Below, piece by piece: positions 35,728 through 45,123 of a stretch of DNA of 46,661 bases (position 1 is the stretch's first letter; each line of letters starts with the position of its first letter). This DNA is from Bacteriovoracales bacterium (GTDB taxonomy: Bacteria; Bdellovibrionota; Bacteriovoracia; Bacteriovoracales; Bacteriovoracaceae), in assembly GCA_028346125.1 (NCBI GenBank), contig JAOMEV010000021.1:1-46661 (forward strand). The letters are read 5' to 3'. Made by a program: the position numbers and the translations under genes. The notes beneath the pieces were generated by a model, which was not told the origin of the DNA, made no database searches, and saw nothing but the letters and a program-made list of their open reading frames with translations.

Positions 35728-37203
35728 ATGGTTATAAAAATAAGTCAAAGCTTAAAGCAATCCCAAAGTCTGATGATGACTCCTCAGCTTCAGCAGGCCA
35801 TAAAATTATTGACTCTCAATCACATGGAAATGAAAAATGCTATATCTGAGGAAATGGTGGAAAACCCTTTACTAGAAGAGTATAGCGGAGAGTTAGTAAA
35901 TGAAAATGGTGATTCATCTGACTATGTATCTGATAATATTGAGAAACAAAATAAAGAAATGAAGTCGGAGGACTATGATGAAAGGCCAATTATGGCCTCT
36001 AGTGAAGATCATTTTGATTGGGGAACTTACGTCGAGTCCTTTGAGAGTAATAAGTCGGGCAGTTCTCTTGGGGCAAGCTCTTACGATGAAGAAGCGCCCA
36101 ACTATGAAAATTTTGTATCAGGGACCCAAAGTCTTGCAGACCACCTTATGTGGCAGCTCCGAATGGAGAGCCTTACGGATGAGGAATTTGAACTATCTTC
36201 TTTAATTATCGGTAATATAAATGATGATGGCTATTTGTCTGCGTCCTTTGATGAGATTGTTGAGCAGTCTAATCTTTCTCTAGAGGAAGCGGAGGATTTA
36301 CTTCTGATGGTTCAGCGTTTTGATCCGATAGGCTGTGGCTCGAGAGATTTAAAGGACTGTTTACTTGCTCAAGCCATTATAATGGAGGAGAGGTCTCCCT
36401 TATTGGAAAAAATTATTAAAACTCACTTGAATGACCTCCAAAATAGAAATTTTTCCAAAATTGCAAAATTAACCGGTGTTTTGGAAGAGTTAGTGATTGA
36501 AACGTCTACGATTCTCAAACAGTTTTACCCAAAACCAGGAAGACTTGTTTCTTCGCAGGATACTCAATATGTGGTACCGGACATATTTGTTGAAGAGGTA
36601 AGTGGTAAATTTTCAGTGGTTGTTAATGATGAGGGAATACCTAGGTTAAGGATTTCAAGGCATTACAAAGAAATGCTTACCAAAAAAGAAAGTGCTGAGA
36701 CCTCTAAGGCCAAAGAATATGTAGAAGAAAAGTTAAAGTCAGCTGTTTGGTTAATTAAGTCTATTCAGAATAGGCAAAATACAATAACAAAAGTTGGACA
36801 GGCCATTGTAAAAAAACAACAAGATTTTTTTCGAAAGGGGCCAAAGCATCTTAAGCCTATGATTTTAAAAAATATTGCTGAAGAAATTGGTATGCATGAA
36901 TCAACTGTTTCTCGTGTAACCTCAAATAAATATTTACATTCTCCGATAGGGGTATTTGAACTCAAGTTTTTCTTCAATGCAGGACTTGGGGGAGGAAAAA
37001 ATGGGGGATCAGATGTTTCAAGCGAGGTTTTAAAAATAAAGATAAAAAACCTCCTGGATAATGAAAACCCAAAACGTCCTCTCTCTGATCAAAAGATAGG
37101 GGAACTTCTTGACCGGGAGGGCGTAAAGGTTGCGAGGAGGACTGTAGCAAAATATAGAGAAATGATGGGTTATTTGTCTTCTTCCAAGAGAAAAATGAAG
37201 TAA
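35728..37203 (+). CDS. rpoN: RNA polymerase sigma-54 factor
   Basis: A 491-residue sigma-54. The N-terminal activator region is QSLKQSQSLMMTPQLQQAIKLL, the core-binding domain follows with NINDDGYLSASFDEI, the helix-turn-helix region contains IAEEIGMHESTVSRVTSNKY, and the C-terminal RpoN box is ARRTVAKYR (469-477). It directs transcription from -24/-12 promoters and needs an enhancer-binding activator. The NtrB-like kinase at 12.2 kb could belong to such a system, but no activator is here. The gene is in the conserved lptB-rpoN-hpf order. Confidence 0.98.
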   Translation: MVIKISQSLKQSQSLMMTPQLQQAIKLLTLNHMEMKNAISEEMVENPLLEEYSGELVNENGDSSDYVSDNIEKQNKEMKSEDYDERPIMASSEDHFDWGTYVESFESNKSGSSLGASSYDEEAPNYENFVSGTQSLADHLMWQLRMESLTDEEFELSSLIIGNINDDGYLSASFDEIVEQSNLSLEEAEDLLLMVQRFDPIGCGSRDLKDCLLAQAIIMEERSPLLEKIIKTHLNDLQNRNFSKIAKLTGVLEELVIETSTILKQFYPKPGRLVSSQDTQYVVPDIFVEEVSGKFSVVVNDEGIPRLRISRHYKEMLTKKESAETSKAKEYVEEKLKSAVWLIKSIQNRQNTITKVGQAIVKKQQDFFRKGPKHLKPMILKNIAEEIGMHESTVSRVTSNKYLHSPIGVFELKFFFNAGLGGGKNGGSDVSSEVLKIKIKNLLDNENPKRPLSDQKIGELLDREGVKVARRTVAKYREMMGYLSSSKRKMK

Positions 37204-37258
37204 TATTTAGGGAGGGTTTTAAATTACATTAAAAACTTTTTTAATAGGAGTAAAAAAG

Positions 37259-37651
37259 ATGAGAATAAAAATTTCTTTTAAGCATTTACAACACACTCCA
37301 GCTCTTGATGAAAGGATAAGGGAAAAGTCAAAAAAGTTAGAAAAGTATCTAGGCGGAAAATGTCAGGTAAAGTGGACTTGCTATGTGAAAAACCAAAGCC
37401 ATTATGCAGATATTGAGCTTATTGGACCAACTTTTGAGTACCACTCCAGTGGTTCATCCGATAGTCTCTATAAATCCTTGGATAAGGCCATACATAAACT
37501 TGAAACACAACTCAAGAAGAAAAAGGCCAAAATGAAAAATAGAATACACCAAAAAAATAATAAACCCGTCATTTTAGATCCAGAACATGCTTGGACAGAT
37601 TATGATGAGGACAATTATCAAACTCAAGAAGAGTTTGAAAAGGCCAGTTGA
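37259..37651 (+). CDS. hpf: Ribosome hibernation promoting factor (short form)
   Basis: A 130-residue ribosome-associated factor. It begins RIKISFKHLQHTPALDERIR and continues with SDSLYKSLDKAIHKLETQLK, the beta-alpha-beta-beta-beta-alpha fold of HPF/RaiA. It lacks the extra C-terminal domain of the long form, so it is the short type plus a ~35-residue tail. It follows rpoN by 55 bp, where a small AT-rich 8-2-8 inverted repeat (37228-37245) precedes the TAGGAG ribosome site. It helps inactive ribosomes dimerise in stationary phase. Confidence 0.93.
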   Translation: MRIKISFKHLQHTPALDERIREKSKKLEKYLGGKCQVKWTCYVKNQSHYADIELIGPTFEYHSSGSSDSLYKSLDKAIHKLETQLKKKKAKMKNRIHQKNNKPVILDPEHAWTDYDEDNYQTQEEFEKAS

Positions 37652-37659
37652 GAAGATAA

Positions 37660-38175
37660 TTAGGTTTCTTTCATAAGTGACTTAATTTTACTAAGGACAC
37701 TGGCCCTGGCCGATATAAAGTCTTGGTGCTGGAGCCGGAGTCCTTTAGAAATAATTCTTATTTCTTCAGACTCTTTTTCCTCGACCTGTCCATCGCTCGC
37801 TGCAATCGAAAATAGCGCCTTTAGTAATGAATACCTTTCTTCAGGTTTCATAAGAGAAGTAAGTGGTTGACAATATTTATGGTTTTCAAGGCCAGATAAC
37901 TCCTTGATTTCTTCAACGGCCATTTTTACGACACTCTGTGAATCTTTTTCTGAGAGGTTCCCCCAATTTATGAGGGAATTCACCATTTCTTTAACTTCAT
38001 TTTGGTGAACTTCAAAATCTATATAGGCCACTCTGGCCAAAAGCCCAGAAATGCAGGCCATTTTTATCAATTTGTCTTCTTCTTCGTTTGGAAGAAGTTT
38101 TATAACTTTTGTGTGGATAGTGCTTAAATTTGTCGTTTCAGATTTTTTTTCTTTAAAAATGTCCCAAAATGCCAT
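37660..38175 (-). CDS. TerB-like tellurite-resistance-family protein
   Basis: A 171-residue soluble protein. The TerB-like core shows two similar helical acidic motifs: LLARVAYIDFEVHQNEVKEM in the first half and LFSIAASDGQVEEKESEEI in the second. Their D-x-E/Q-V-x-x-x-E pattern is typical of TerB metal-binding sites. TerB-type proteins occur in stress and envelope contexts; tellurite resistance itself is not implied. It is convergent with hpf (8-bp gap) and divergent from clpS. A basic N-terminal MAFWDIFKEKK precedes the domain. Confidence 0.8.
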   Translation of the reverse strand: MAFWDIFKEKKSETTNLSTIHTKVIKLLPNEEEDKLIKMACISGLLARVAYIDFEVHQNEVKEMVNSLINWGNLSEKDSQSVVKMAVEEIKELSGLENHKYCQPLTSLMKPEERYSLLKALFSIAASDGQVEEKESEEIRIISKGLRLQHQDFISARASVLSKIKSLMKET

Positions 38176-38297
38176 AAAAGAACCTCATTAATAATAAGTA
38201 TTTAGGATTTTACAATCTCTAATCTTTTCAGAATTTATTTTAGATAATATTATAGAAAAATAAGACTTAGTCACTAATAATGTTTGAGGTTTTTATA

Positions 38298-38669
38298 ATG
38301 GACTTGTTTTTAGATAATTACCAAATGACCAGTGGATCGTTTCCTAGAGATGGGGAGCGGGATGAAGATGAGCAAGATGGCGTTATTACAAAAAGTCCCA
38401 CTAAGATTAAACCAAAAAAACCAAAACTTTTTAAGGTTCTTCTTCATAACGACGATTACACGACTATGGAGTTTGTGGTTTTTATCTTACAAAATTGTTT
38501 TTCAAAAACTTTGGATGAGGCACAAGATATTATGCTTAAAGTCCATAATGAAGGAATTGGAATTTGCGGAGTATATACTTTTGAAATAGCTGAGACTAAA
38601 ACAGCAAGAGTTCAACAAATGGCCAAGGAAGGTGGTCACCCTTTAAAATGCACTTTCGAACCGGAATAA
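38298..38669 (+). CDS. clpS: ATP-dependent Clp protease adaptor ClpS
   Basis: A 123-residue adaptor that delivers N-end-rule substrates to ClpAP. The core KLFKVLLHNDDYTTMEFVVF, followed by EAQDIMLKVHNEGIGICGVY, matches the N-degron pocket of ClpS, with the Asp residues of HNDD. The ATG at 38298 is chosen since GAGG lies eight bases upstream; an ATG 18 bases earlier lacks a site. An N-terminal ~45-residue acidic and Lys-rich tail precedes the fold. clpA starts 4 bp after the stop. Confidence 0.97.
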   Translation: MDLFLDNYQMTSGSFPRDGERDEDEQDGVITKSPTKIKPKKPKLFKVLLHNDDYTTMEFVVFILQNCFSKTLDEAQDIMLKVHNEGIGICGVYTFEIAETKTARVQQMAKEGGHPLKCTFEPE

Positions 38670-38673
38670 ATTT

Positions 38674-41013
38674 ATGATGAGTCAAAAACTTGAAGAAATT
38701 TTTAATAAGGCCGTAAAAAAGGCAAACGATTTAAAGCATGAATATTTAAATCTAGAGGTACTTCTCTTGTCTCTCCTTGATGACTTAGATGTGAAAGACA
38801 TTTTAATAGAGTGTGGGGGAAATATTGATGAAGTGAAAGGTGATTTGGAAGAATTTTTGTCCAATGAGGAAAACTTCAGCATATTATCTGAACTGCAAAT
38901 TGAAGAATTGGGCGCTAAACAATTTAACACTAAGGAACTTAAAGAAGCCGCTGAAAGTAGAGGCATAAAATACCAACCAGAAATAAGCCTCTCGATTCAT
39001 AGAGTATTCCAAAGGGCCGCCATTCATGTCCAGTCCTCTCAAAAGGATACAATAAAGGCCATAAATGTTTTTGTGTCCTTATTTCAAGAAAAAGAAAGTT
39101 TTGCTCTTTATTCTATTCAAAAACAGGGAATCACACGTTTCAATGTTGTCAAAGTTATAGCTCATGGTGGAGATGGACCTGTTAACGATGGACATCAAGA
39201 GGATAAGCAGGAGGTGGCAGGTGGGGATAAAAGTGAAAAAAGCTTCCTTGAAAAGTTTACTTTCAATTTAAATAATATGGCCAAAGATAATAAAATAGAT
39301 CCCATTATTGGTAGAAGAGAAGAAATTCTTAGAATTTCACAAATTTTATGTAGAAGGAGGAAAAATAATCCTATTCTGGTAGGTGAAGCTGGCGTTGGTA
39401 AAACTGCTATTGCAGAGGGATTGGCCTGGTCAATTGTTCAAGGGAAGGTTCCTAAGGCCCTAGAAAATACAGTGATTTATTCACTTGATATGGGATCCTT
39501 GCTTGCAGGAGCAAAGTTTCGCGGTGATTTTGAAGAGAGACTAAAAGGTGTCATTGAAAGTCTAGAGAAAAGAAAAGAAGAAAACTCTGAAGATACTATT
39601 TTGTTTATTGATGAGGTTCATACTGTAATGGGGGCCGGATCAACAGGTGGAGGGAGTATGGATGCTTCAAATCTTCTAAAACCTGCTCTTAACTCTGGCA
39701 AGCTACGTTGTATGGGAAGTACAACTTTCGAAGAATATAGAAAATTTGTTGAAAAAGATCATGCATTTACCAGAAGATTTCAAAAAGTTGATATTCATGA
39801 ACCTTCAGGCGAGGAGACATTAAAAATTCTCCAAGGCCTTAAAGGGAGATTTGAGGCGCATCATGGGGTTAAATACTCTAACTCAGTTCTAAAAACGGCA
39901 GTCGACCTTTCAGAAAAGTTCATTGCTGACAGAAAATTACCTGATAAGGCCATAGATGTTATAGATGAAGCTGGGGCGGCCATACAACTCTTAGATAAAA
40001 AGAGAAAAAGGGTCAATATAACAATCAATGATGTTGAAAATACAGTTTCTTCCCTGGCAAGGGTACCTAAAAAGTCAGTTGCAGGAGATGATAAGGATAA
40101 GCTTCGTCGCTTGAACTCAAATATTAAACTACTAATCTATGGGCAGGACAAAGCTGTTGATAATATTACAGATTCGATTTTATTATCTAGATCTGGGTTA
40201 GGAAATATGGAAAGACCAATGGGTTCTTTCTTATTTGCGGGGCCTACAGGAGTAGGGAAAACTGAACTTTGTAAACAATTAGCTTTGAATTTGGGAATTC
40301 ACTTTGAGTGTTTTGATATGTCTGAATATATGGAAAAACACTCAGTTGCAAAACTTATTGGGGCACCTCCAGGTTATGTTGGATATGATCGAGGAGGCCT
40401 TCTCACGGATGCCATCCATAAAAATCCACACTGTGTTTTATTATTGGATGAAATTGAAAAGTCTCATCCGGACTTGTTTAATATTTTACTTCAGGTTATG
40501 GATCGGGGCGTTTTGACGGACGCTCAAGGTCGATCAACTGACTTCAGGAATGTTATATTGGTTATGACGACTAATGCTGGGGCCAAGGATATGGAGGCCG
40601 GAACAATTGGTCTAGGTAATGGAAAGACATTGGATATTTCCCCTAAAAGGGATAAGGCCATTAAAAACTTTTTTTCTCCTGAATTTAGGAATCGTTTGGA
40701 TAAAATTATCCATTTCAACAAGTTAAGCTTCGATTACATCATTAAGATCGTCGACAAATTTCTTTTAGAGGTTGAGGGGAAGTTGATTGAAAAAGGGATT
40801 GATCTAGTTGTGGAGGAGAAAGTGAAGTCTTGGTTGGCAAAGGAAGGATATAATCCCAAAATGGGCGCAAGGCCTATAGCTAGGCTTATTGATGAGAAGA
40901 TAAAGAGACCTCTTTCTAAGGAAGTTCTTTTTGGTGTCTTGGAAAAAGGAGGTAAAGTGAAAATTACTATGAATGATGAAAGCGAAATAGGTTTTATTTT
41001 TGAGAATGATTAG
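38674..41013 (+). CDS. clpA: Clp protease ATPase ClpA
   Basis: A 779-residue hexameric unfoldase. The N-domain that binds ClpS spans about 1-160. The first AAA+ module has Walker A GEAGVGKT (237-244) and [12 protein letters not shown]; the second has GPTGVGKT (523-530) and [12 protein letters not shown]. The pore loops include [10 protein letters not shown] and GYVGYDRGG. The ClpP-binding tripeptide IGL is present at 645-647. It pairs with the adjacent ClpS. clpP itself is not in the window. Slightly longer than the E. coli protein, otherwise normal. Confidence 0.98.
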   Translation: MMSQKLEEIFNKAVKKANDLKHEYLNLEVLLLSLLDDLDVKDILIECGGNIDEVKGDLEEFLSNEENFSILSELQIEELGAKQFNTKELKEAAESRGIKYQPEISLSIHRVFQRAAIHVQSSQKDTIKAINVFVSLFQEKESFALYSIQKQGITRFNVVKVIAHGGDGPVNDGHQEDKQEVAGGDKSEKSFLEKFTFNLNNMAKDNKIDPIIGRREEILRISQILCRRRKNNPILVGEAGVGKTAIAEGLAWSIVQGKVPKALENTVIYSLDMGSLLAGAKFRGDFEERLKGVIESLEKRKEENSEDTILFIDEVHTVMGAGSTGGGSMDASNLLKPALNSGKLRCMGSTTFEEYRKFVEKDHAFTRRFQKVDIHEPSGEETLKILQGLKGRFEAHHGVKYSNSVLKTAVDLSEKFIADRKLPDKAIDVIDEAGAAIQLLDKKRKRVNITINDVENTVSSLARVPKKSVAGDDKDKLRRLNSNIKLLIYGQDKAVDNITDSILLSRSGLGNMERPMGSFLFAGPTGVGKTELCKQLALNLGIHFECFDMSEYMEKHSVAKLIGAPPGYVGYDRGGLLTDAIHKNPHCVLLLDEIEKSHPDLFNILLQVMDRGVLTDAQGRSTDFRNVILVMTTNAGAKDMEAGTIGLGNGKTLDISPKRDKAIKNFFSPEFRNRLDKIIHFNKLSFDYIIKIVDKFLLEVEGKLIEKGIDLVVEEKVKSWLAKEGYNPKMGARPIARLIDEKIKRPLSKEVLFGVLEKGGKVKITMNDESEIGFIFEND

Positions 41014-41349
41014 ATCTATAACTTCAAACTGCCACAAATTATTGTAGGTTCTAGGCATTTTTTTCATTATCACCCTCAAAAGAATCTTTCTTGAAAATAA
41101 AAAAAAAAAATCTTCTTAATTTTTTTTTGATTTGATTCGATAACAAATTTAAGACTGAAATAAAGAAGCCTTTAATGAAGGGGGCTTCATTTATTTTTTT
41201 ATAAAAAAAATAAATAAAGAAGAAAAAGGAAAAATAAAAAAAAAAAAAAGGACTTGAAAATTAGGAAAAGTAGGTTTTTTAATTGCGTTAAAACAATTTT
41301 ATGTTTATCCTAAAAAAAATCATTTACTGAAAACCAGGAGGAACTAGAA
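41014..41349. other. Gene-free gap with A-tracts between clpA and the histone-like gene
   Basis: This 336-bp stretch holds a terminator for clpA, A12 (41099-41110) and A14 (41236-41249) tracts, and many short A/T runs that may bend DNA. A weak promoter-like pair TTGCGT-N17-TATCCT (41283-41311) and a strong AGGAGGA ribosome site (41336-41342) serve the next gene. I see no other gene in it. Confidence 0.6.
41165..41200 (+). terminator. Intrinsic terminator after clpA
   Basis: GAAGCC (41165-41170) pairs with GGCTTC (41183-41188) around a 12-nt loop and is followed by an AT-rich stretch with a T7 run (41194-41200). It lies about 150 bp after clpA. The loop is long and alternative pairing (TGAAG/CTTCA) is possible. 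Confidence 0.65.
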
Positions 41350-41640
41350 ATGGCAACAAAAAAGAAAGCAGCTAAGAAAAAAACAGCTAAGAAAAAAACA
41401 GCCAAGAAAGCTACAAAAAAGAAAGTAGCTAAGAAAAAAGTAGCTAAGAAAGCTGCAAAAAAGAAAGTAGCTAAGAAAAAGACAGCTAAGAAAAAAGTAG
41501 CTAAGAAAAAAGTAGCTAAAAAAGCGACAAAAAAGAAAACGGCTAAGAAAAAAACAGCCAAGAAAGCTACAAAAAAGAAAGTAGCTAAGAAAAAGACTGC
41601 GAAGAAAAAGACTGCGAAGAAAGCCGCAAAGAAAAAATAA
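41350..41640 (+). CDS. Histone-H1-like Lys/Ala-rich DNA-binding protein
   Basis: A 96-residue protein built almost wholly of Lys, Ala, Thr and Val in AKKK and ATKKK units, similar to the C-terminal domain of eukaryotic H1 and bacterial H1-like proteins. Such tails bind DNA non-specifically and compact the nucleoid. It has the best ribosome site in the window (AGGAGGA, 7-nt spacing), suggesting strong expression. The coding DNA has internal repeats; the roughly 40-bp block around 41401 recurs near 41557, a 52-codon offset, so copy number may vary between strains. Terminators lie on both sides, making it a separate transcription unit. Confidence 0.85.
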   Translation: MATKKKAAKKKTAKKKTAKKATKKKVAKKKVAKKAAKKKVAKKKTAKKKVAKKKVAKKATKKKTAKKKTAKKATKKKVAKKKTAKKKTAKKAAKKK

Positions 41641-41667
41641 GCTTAAAAAATGATTTTTATTTTGAAG

Positions 41668-41697
41668 AACGGCCCTTTTTGAGGGCCGTTTTTTTTT
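41668..41697 (+). terminator. Strong intrinsic terminator after the histone-like gene
   Basis: AACGGCCC (41668-41675) pairs with GGGCCGTT (41683-41690) across a 7-nt loop and runs into nine T residues (41689-41697). A textbook Rho-independent terminator, 28 bp past the stop codon. Confidence 0.95.
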
Positions 41698-41906
41698 GCT
41701 CTTTTTTTAATTATTTCTAATGAGCACTCAAAAATGACTCATCTATTGAAAATAAAAGTTCTTAAAAATTGATATGATGACATGATTTCAATAGTTTATA
41801 GCTATTTAATATTTTCTTGAGAACTGTTCTATTTACAAAAATTTAATATGTTGGTAGTTTACGCGTCAAAATTGGGTGGTAAAAGTAAAACTTGAGGGTG
41901 TTGGTA

Positions 41907-43355
41907 ATGGCTGGTTTAGGACAAAGAAGACAAACAGGAGAGGTCGCCTACGTAGATGAGGCCACAGGTGAAAAAGTAGTTAAATTGGGCGGTCTTGAAT
42001 TTCCTCCCCGTAAAGTTTGGATGAAAACTTTTGGCTGTCAGATGAATTATCATGACTCTGAAAGAATATTATCTCACTTAAAGGATCTCAACTTTTCAAA
42101 AACTGATGAAAAGGAAAATGCGGATCTTATTCTTTTCAATACTTGTGCTATTAGGGACCTTGCAAATACAAAGTTTTATTCTCAGTTGGGTGAAATTAAA
42201 CATAATAAGAAAAAAAATGAAAAACTTGTTGTTGGAGTCGGGGGATGTGTTGCACAAACTGAAGGCAAGACCCTTGTAAAAAAATACAAGCATCTTGATT
42301 TTGCCTTTGGGACTGATGTTATTGACTCTATAAATGATCTTGTTTATCGGTCATATGCTGGTGATGGTAAGTTTTCAGTAAATGCGTGGGATCGGAGTGC
42401 TGACTTTTCAATTCAAACAAAAATAACTCATGGGTCTCCTCAAGCCTTCGTTAATATTATAAAAGGTTGTAACAAATATTGCTCTTACTGTATTGTTCCC
42501 TATACGCGAGGAAAAGAGAGATCGAGAAAATGTGCTGAAGTTGTTGAAGATGTTAAAAAACTAGTGAAGCACCAAGGAATTCAGGAAGTCACATTATTAG
42601 GCCAAAATGTGAACTCTTATGGAAAGGAAAATAATGAATCTTTATCTCAGCTAATTATGGAGCTTGATAAAATAGAAGGACTTGAGCTCATTCGCTATAC
42701 AACCAGCCACCCTTATGATGTCTCCGATGAGCTTATTGAGGTTCATGGAAAGGCCAAAAAACTTTCTAAACATCTTCATTTACCAGTTCAATCGGGATCA
42801 AAGTCTGTTTTGGAAAGAATGCTGAGGGAATATACGCCAGAGCACTTTCTAGGATTATGTCGCAAGCTTAGGAAGGCCCAACCAGAAATTGTATTATCAA
42901 CTGATATTATTGTGGGTTTTCCTAATGAAACTGAAGAAGAGTTTCAAGACACTCTAAAATTATTAGATGAGGCACAATTTGATTTTATTTACTCTTATGT
43001 CTATTCACCTAGAAAAGGAACTAAGTCGGCAAAAATGGCCGATACGCTTCCTGATGACGTTAGAGGTGAAAGGCTACGATACTTACAAAAATACCAATTG
43101 GGTATTCAAGAAAAGCTCAGGGCCCCCTTAAAAGGTCAAATAATGAGAGTTTTAGTTGACGGGCAAAGTCACCAGAAAGGGATTCAGAAGTGGAAGGGAA
43201 GAACAAACTGTAATCGCATTGTTCACTTCAGCCCTGACAAACTTGAGAAAAATTATTTATGGCATTGGGTAGATGTAGAAATAACGAGAGCGACTTCGCT
43301 CAGTTGCGTTGGTGATATTGTCCAAGATTATGGACGAAGACTAGGGGGCGAATAA
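41907..43355 (+). CDS. miaB: tRNA-2-methylthio-N6-dimethylallyladenosine synthase MiaB
   Basis: A 482-residue radical-SAM enzyme that adds a methylthio group to A37 of tRNAs. Two iron-sulfur clusters are implied: C44, C80 and C114 in the N-terminal domain (FGCQMN, NTCAIR, GGCVAQ), and C188, C192 and C195 in the radical-SAM motif CNKYCSYC. A C-terminal TRAM-like domain follows. The start ATG at 41907 is chosen because GAGGGTG lies upstream at good spacing; a TTG 15 bases earlier is rejected. An N-terminal ~30-residue extension precedes the first conserved block. The gap before it (41698-41906) holds only AT-rich sequence. Confidence 0.95.
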   Translation: MAGLGQRRQTGEVAYVDEATGEKVVKLGGLEFPPRKVWMKTFGCQMNYHDSERILSHLKDLNFSKTDEKENADLILFNTCAIRDLANTKFYSQLGEIKHNKKKNEKLVVGVGGCVAQTEGKTLVKKYKHLDFAFGTDVIDSINDLVYRSYAGDGKFSVNAWDRSADFSIQTKITHGSPQAFVNIIKGCNKYCSYCIVPYTRGKERSRKCAEVVEDVKKLVKHQGIQEVTLLGQNVNSYGKENNESLSQLIMELDKIEGLELIRYTTSHPYDVSDELIEVHGKAKKLSKHLHLPVQSGSKSVLERMLREYTPEHFLGLCRKLRKAQPEIVLSTDIIVGFPNETEEEFQDTLKLLDEAQFDFIYSYVYSPRKGTKSAKMADTLPDDVRGERLRYLQKYQLGIQEKLRAPLKGQIMRVLVDGQSHQKGIQKWKGRTNCNRIVHFSPDKLEKNYLWHWVDVEITRATSLSCVGDIVQDYGRRLGGE

Positions 43356-43414
43356 GGAAAATTTTGCAATGCATCTAATAAAGACTCTAGGCCTTAAAAT
43401 AAGAGGAAGAAATT

Positions 43415-44053
43415 TTGCTTTGGGGTCTTACTTTGAGGAAAATTGCCTTTCCAATTATTGCTATCCTGATTTTTTCGTATGAAGTTAATGCGGCAATAGA
43501 GCTAAGCGGAAACTTTGGTTATAACAAAATTCTTTACGGCTATACTAAACAGAATACCTTGACAACTCGGTCCTACACAAGTTCCTTAGCTTTCTATTTT
43601 TCGAGTAGCATGGCCTTTGAGCTCAATTACTACAATACAACCAATATCAGATTAGCTAATGATAAATACAAAATTACAGGTGTTGCTGACTTCTCTGTTA
43701 TTCAGAATTACAGCGAAGTTAAATATGACTCCTATGGTGTTGGATTAAAATATGCCTTTGCCCCCCGAGGGTATCCAGTTAGGCCTATGATGAGTTTAGG
43801 TTATGCAAAAAAGTTCACAGAAAATTCCGGAAATACAATATTTGAAAAAGACTCTGATGGGTCAAGAGTGAATATTAACCATTCGGGCCGAAAATCAAGA
43901 GAAGATTCAGTTTTTGGATCTTTCCAGCTTCAACTACGCATCACAAATAGACTTTCTTTAACGGGATCGGTTAAGACTGTTTTTAAGGCTTGGGAATGGG
44001 ATGAGGCCAAAAACAGTTTGAAATATCTCGTTGGGTTTTCATGGATAATTTGA
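43415..44053 (+). CDS. Predicted outer-membrane beta-barrel protein
   Basis: A 212-residue protein from a TTG start with AAGAGGAAG just upstream. A signal peptide (RKIAFPIIAILIFSYEVNAA) is followed by alternating hydrophobic and polar strands rich in Tyr, Ser and Asn, for example SLAFYFSSSMAFELNYYN and YDSYGVGLKYAFAP, and it ends with a strand and aromatic residues (KYLVGFSWII). This pattern fits a small OmpW/OmpX-like barrel, but I recognise no specific family. Its 3' end overlaps the lipoprotein gene by 13 bp, so both are likely produced together. Confidence 0.65.
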   Translation: MLWGLTLRKIAFPIIAILIFSYEVNAAIELSGNFGYNKILYGYTKQNTLTTRSYTSSLAFYFSSSMAFELNYYNTTNIRLANDKYKITGVADFSVIQNYSEVKYDSYGVGLKYAFAPRGYPVRPMMSLGYAKKFTENSGNTIFEKDSDGSRVNINHSGRKSREDSVFGSFQLQLRITNRLSLTGSVKTVFKAWEWDEAKNSLKYLVGFSWII

Positions 44054-45108
44054 AATTTAAGTCAATGTTAATAGTTTTGATTCTTTTTAGTATGGGTTGT
44101 ACTAAAGTCCAGTATATTTTTGAGCAAGGGTTAGGTCAGGCCTCTCTTTTTATGAATGCAAGAGAAAATAATAAAGTTTTAGAGGACCCCTTTATTCCTG
44201 ATAAAACAAAGGAAAAAATAAAAAAGATAAAAAATTACAGGGCCTTTTTTTATAAATACTTTAAAAAGAAAGAAAGAGACCATTATAAAAAGACAACACT
44301 ATTGAAAAATGATGCTGTAACCTATCTTATAACGGCTTCACCATTTGATCGAATTGACCCTAAAAAGGAATGTTTCCCTATTGTAGGCTGTTTTCCCTAT
44401 TTAGGCTTTTTTGATAAGGAATCGGCAAAAGAGTATAAGAGAAACTTAGAAAAAAAAGGCTGGGTAACTTGGATTAGGCCTGTTTACGCCTATTCCACTT
44501 TGGGAAATTTCAATGACCCTATTCTTTCTTCTTTTTTTCGTTATGATGATGAAGTGTTGGCAGAGCTCATTTTTCACGAACTTTTTCATACTATTTACTT
44601 TGTCAAAAATGAGGTTCAGCTTAACGAGAATTTGGCCAACTTTTTTGCTGGTGAGCTTATTCCAATGTATTTTTCCTGGAGCCCTGAAAGAGAACAGAAA
44701 AGAAGGAAGAGTCGTGAAAGTTTTAAAAGTTTAGAGAGACAGGTTGTTGGTCTTGTAAAAGATCTACAAACAAGGTATGAAAAAATTAATGGAAGTAGTA
44801 GATCAATTTATCAAAAGACGTTAACAAGGTTTTTAAAGGATAAATTTTTTCCTCACATTAGAAGCTTTTGTCATAAGAAGAACATACCCCTTAAAAAATG
44901 TTATCCCTTAAACAAAAAGTGGAATAATGCTTCTTTTGCTGGCTTTTTGACCTACGAAGAAGAGTCTATAAAAATTGAAAAATTGAAGAAAGTATTACAG
45001 CTTAACCTTTTAGAATTTCTCAAATATTTAGAACAAAAAGATAAAGAGTACGAAAAAACTGTAGACAGAAAAGGGTTCTCAACTTTCTTATTTACTCCCT
45101 TAGATTGA
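44041..45108 (+). CDS. Predicted zinc aminopeptidase-like lipoprotein
   Basis: A 355-residue protein with an N-terminal hydrophobic segment and lipobox LFSMGC (C20), so probably membrane-anchored in the envelope. A gluzincin-like active site is seen: HELFH (H179, E180, H183) and the third-ligand motif LNENLAN (E196). This pattern fits the putative aminopeptidase family with HExxH and NExxA motifs; the activity has not been shown. The ATG at 44041 is used; an ATG 24 bases later is possible. It overlaps the barrel gene by 13 bp and precedes the GshB-like gene by 15 bp. Confidence 0.75.
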   Translation: MDNLKFKSMLIVLILFSMGCTKVQYIFEQGLGQASLFMNARENNKVLEDPFIPDKTKEKIKKIKNYRAFFYKYFKKKERDHYKKTTLLKNDAVTYLITASPFDRIDPKKECFPIVGCFPYLGFFDKESAKEYKRNLEKKGWVTWIRPVYAYSTLGNFNDPILSSFFRYDDEVLAELIFHELFHTIYFVKNEVQLNENLANFFAGELIPMYFSWSPEREQKRRKSRESFKSLERQVVGLVKDLQTRYEKINGSSRSIYQKTLTRFLKDKFFPHIRSFCHKKNIPLKKCYPLNKKWNNASFAGFLTYEEESIKIEKLKKVLQLNLLEFLKYLEQKDKEYEKTVDRKGFSTFLFTPLD

Positions 45109-45123
45109 TATTAAGGATATTCC

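Noticed and set aside
41310-41561. Phe/Ala-rich minus-strand open frame opposite the histone-like gene
   Set aside because: It is simply the complement of AKKK codons; composition is an artefact of the repeat.
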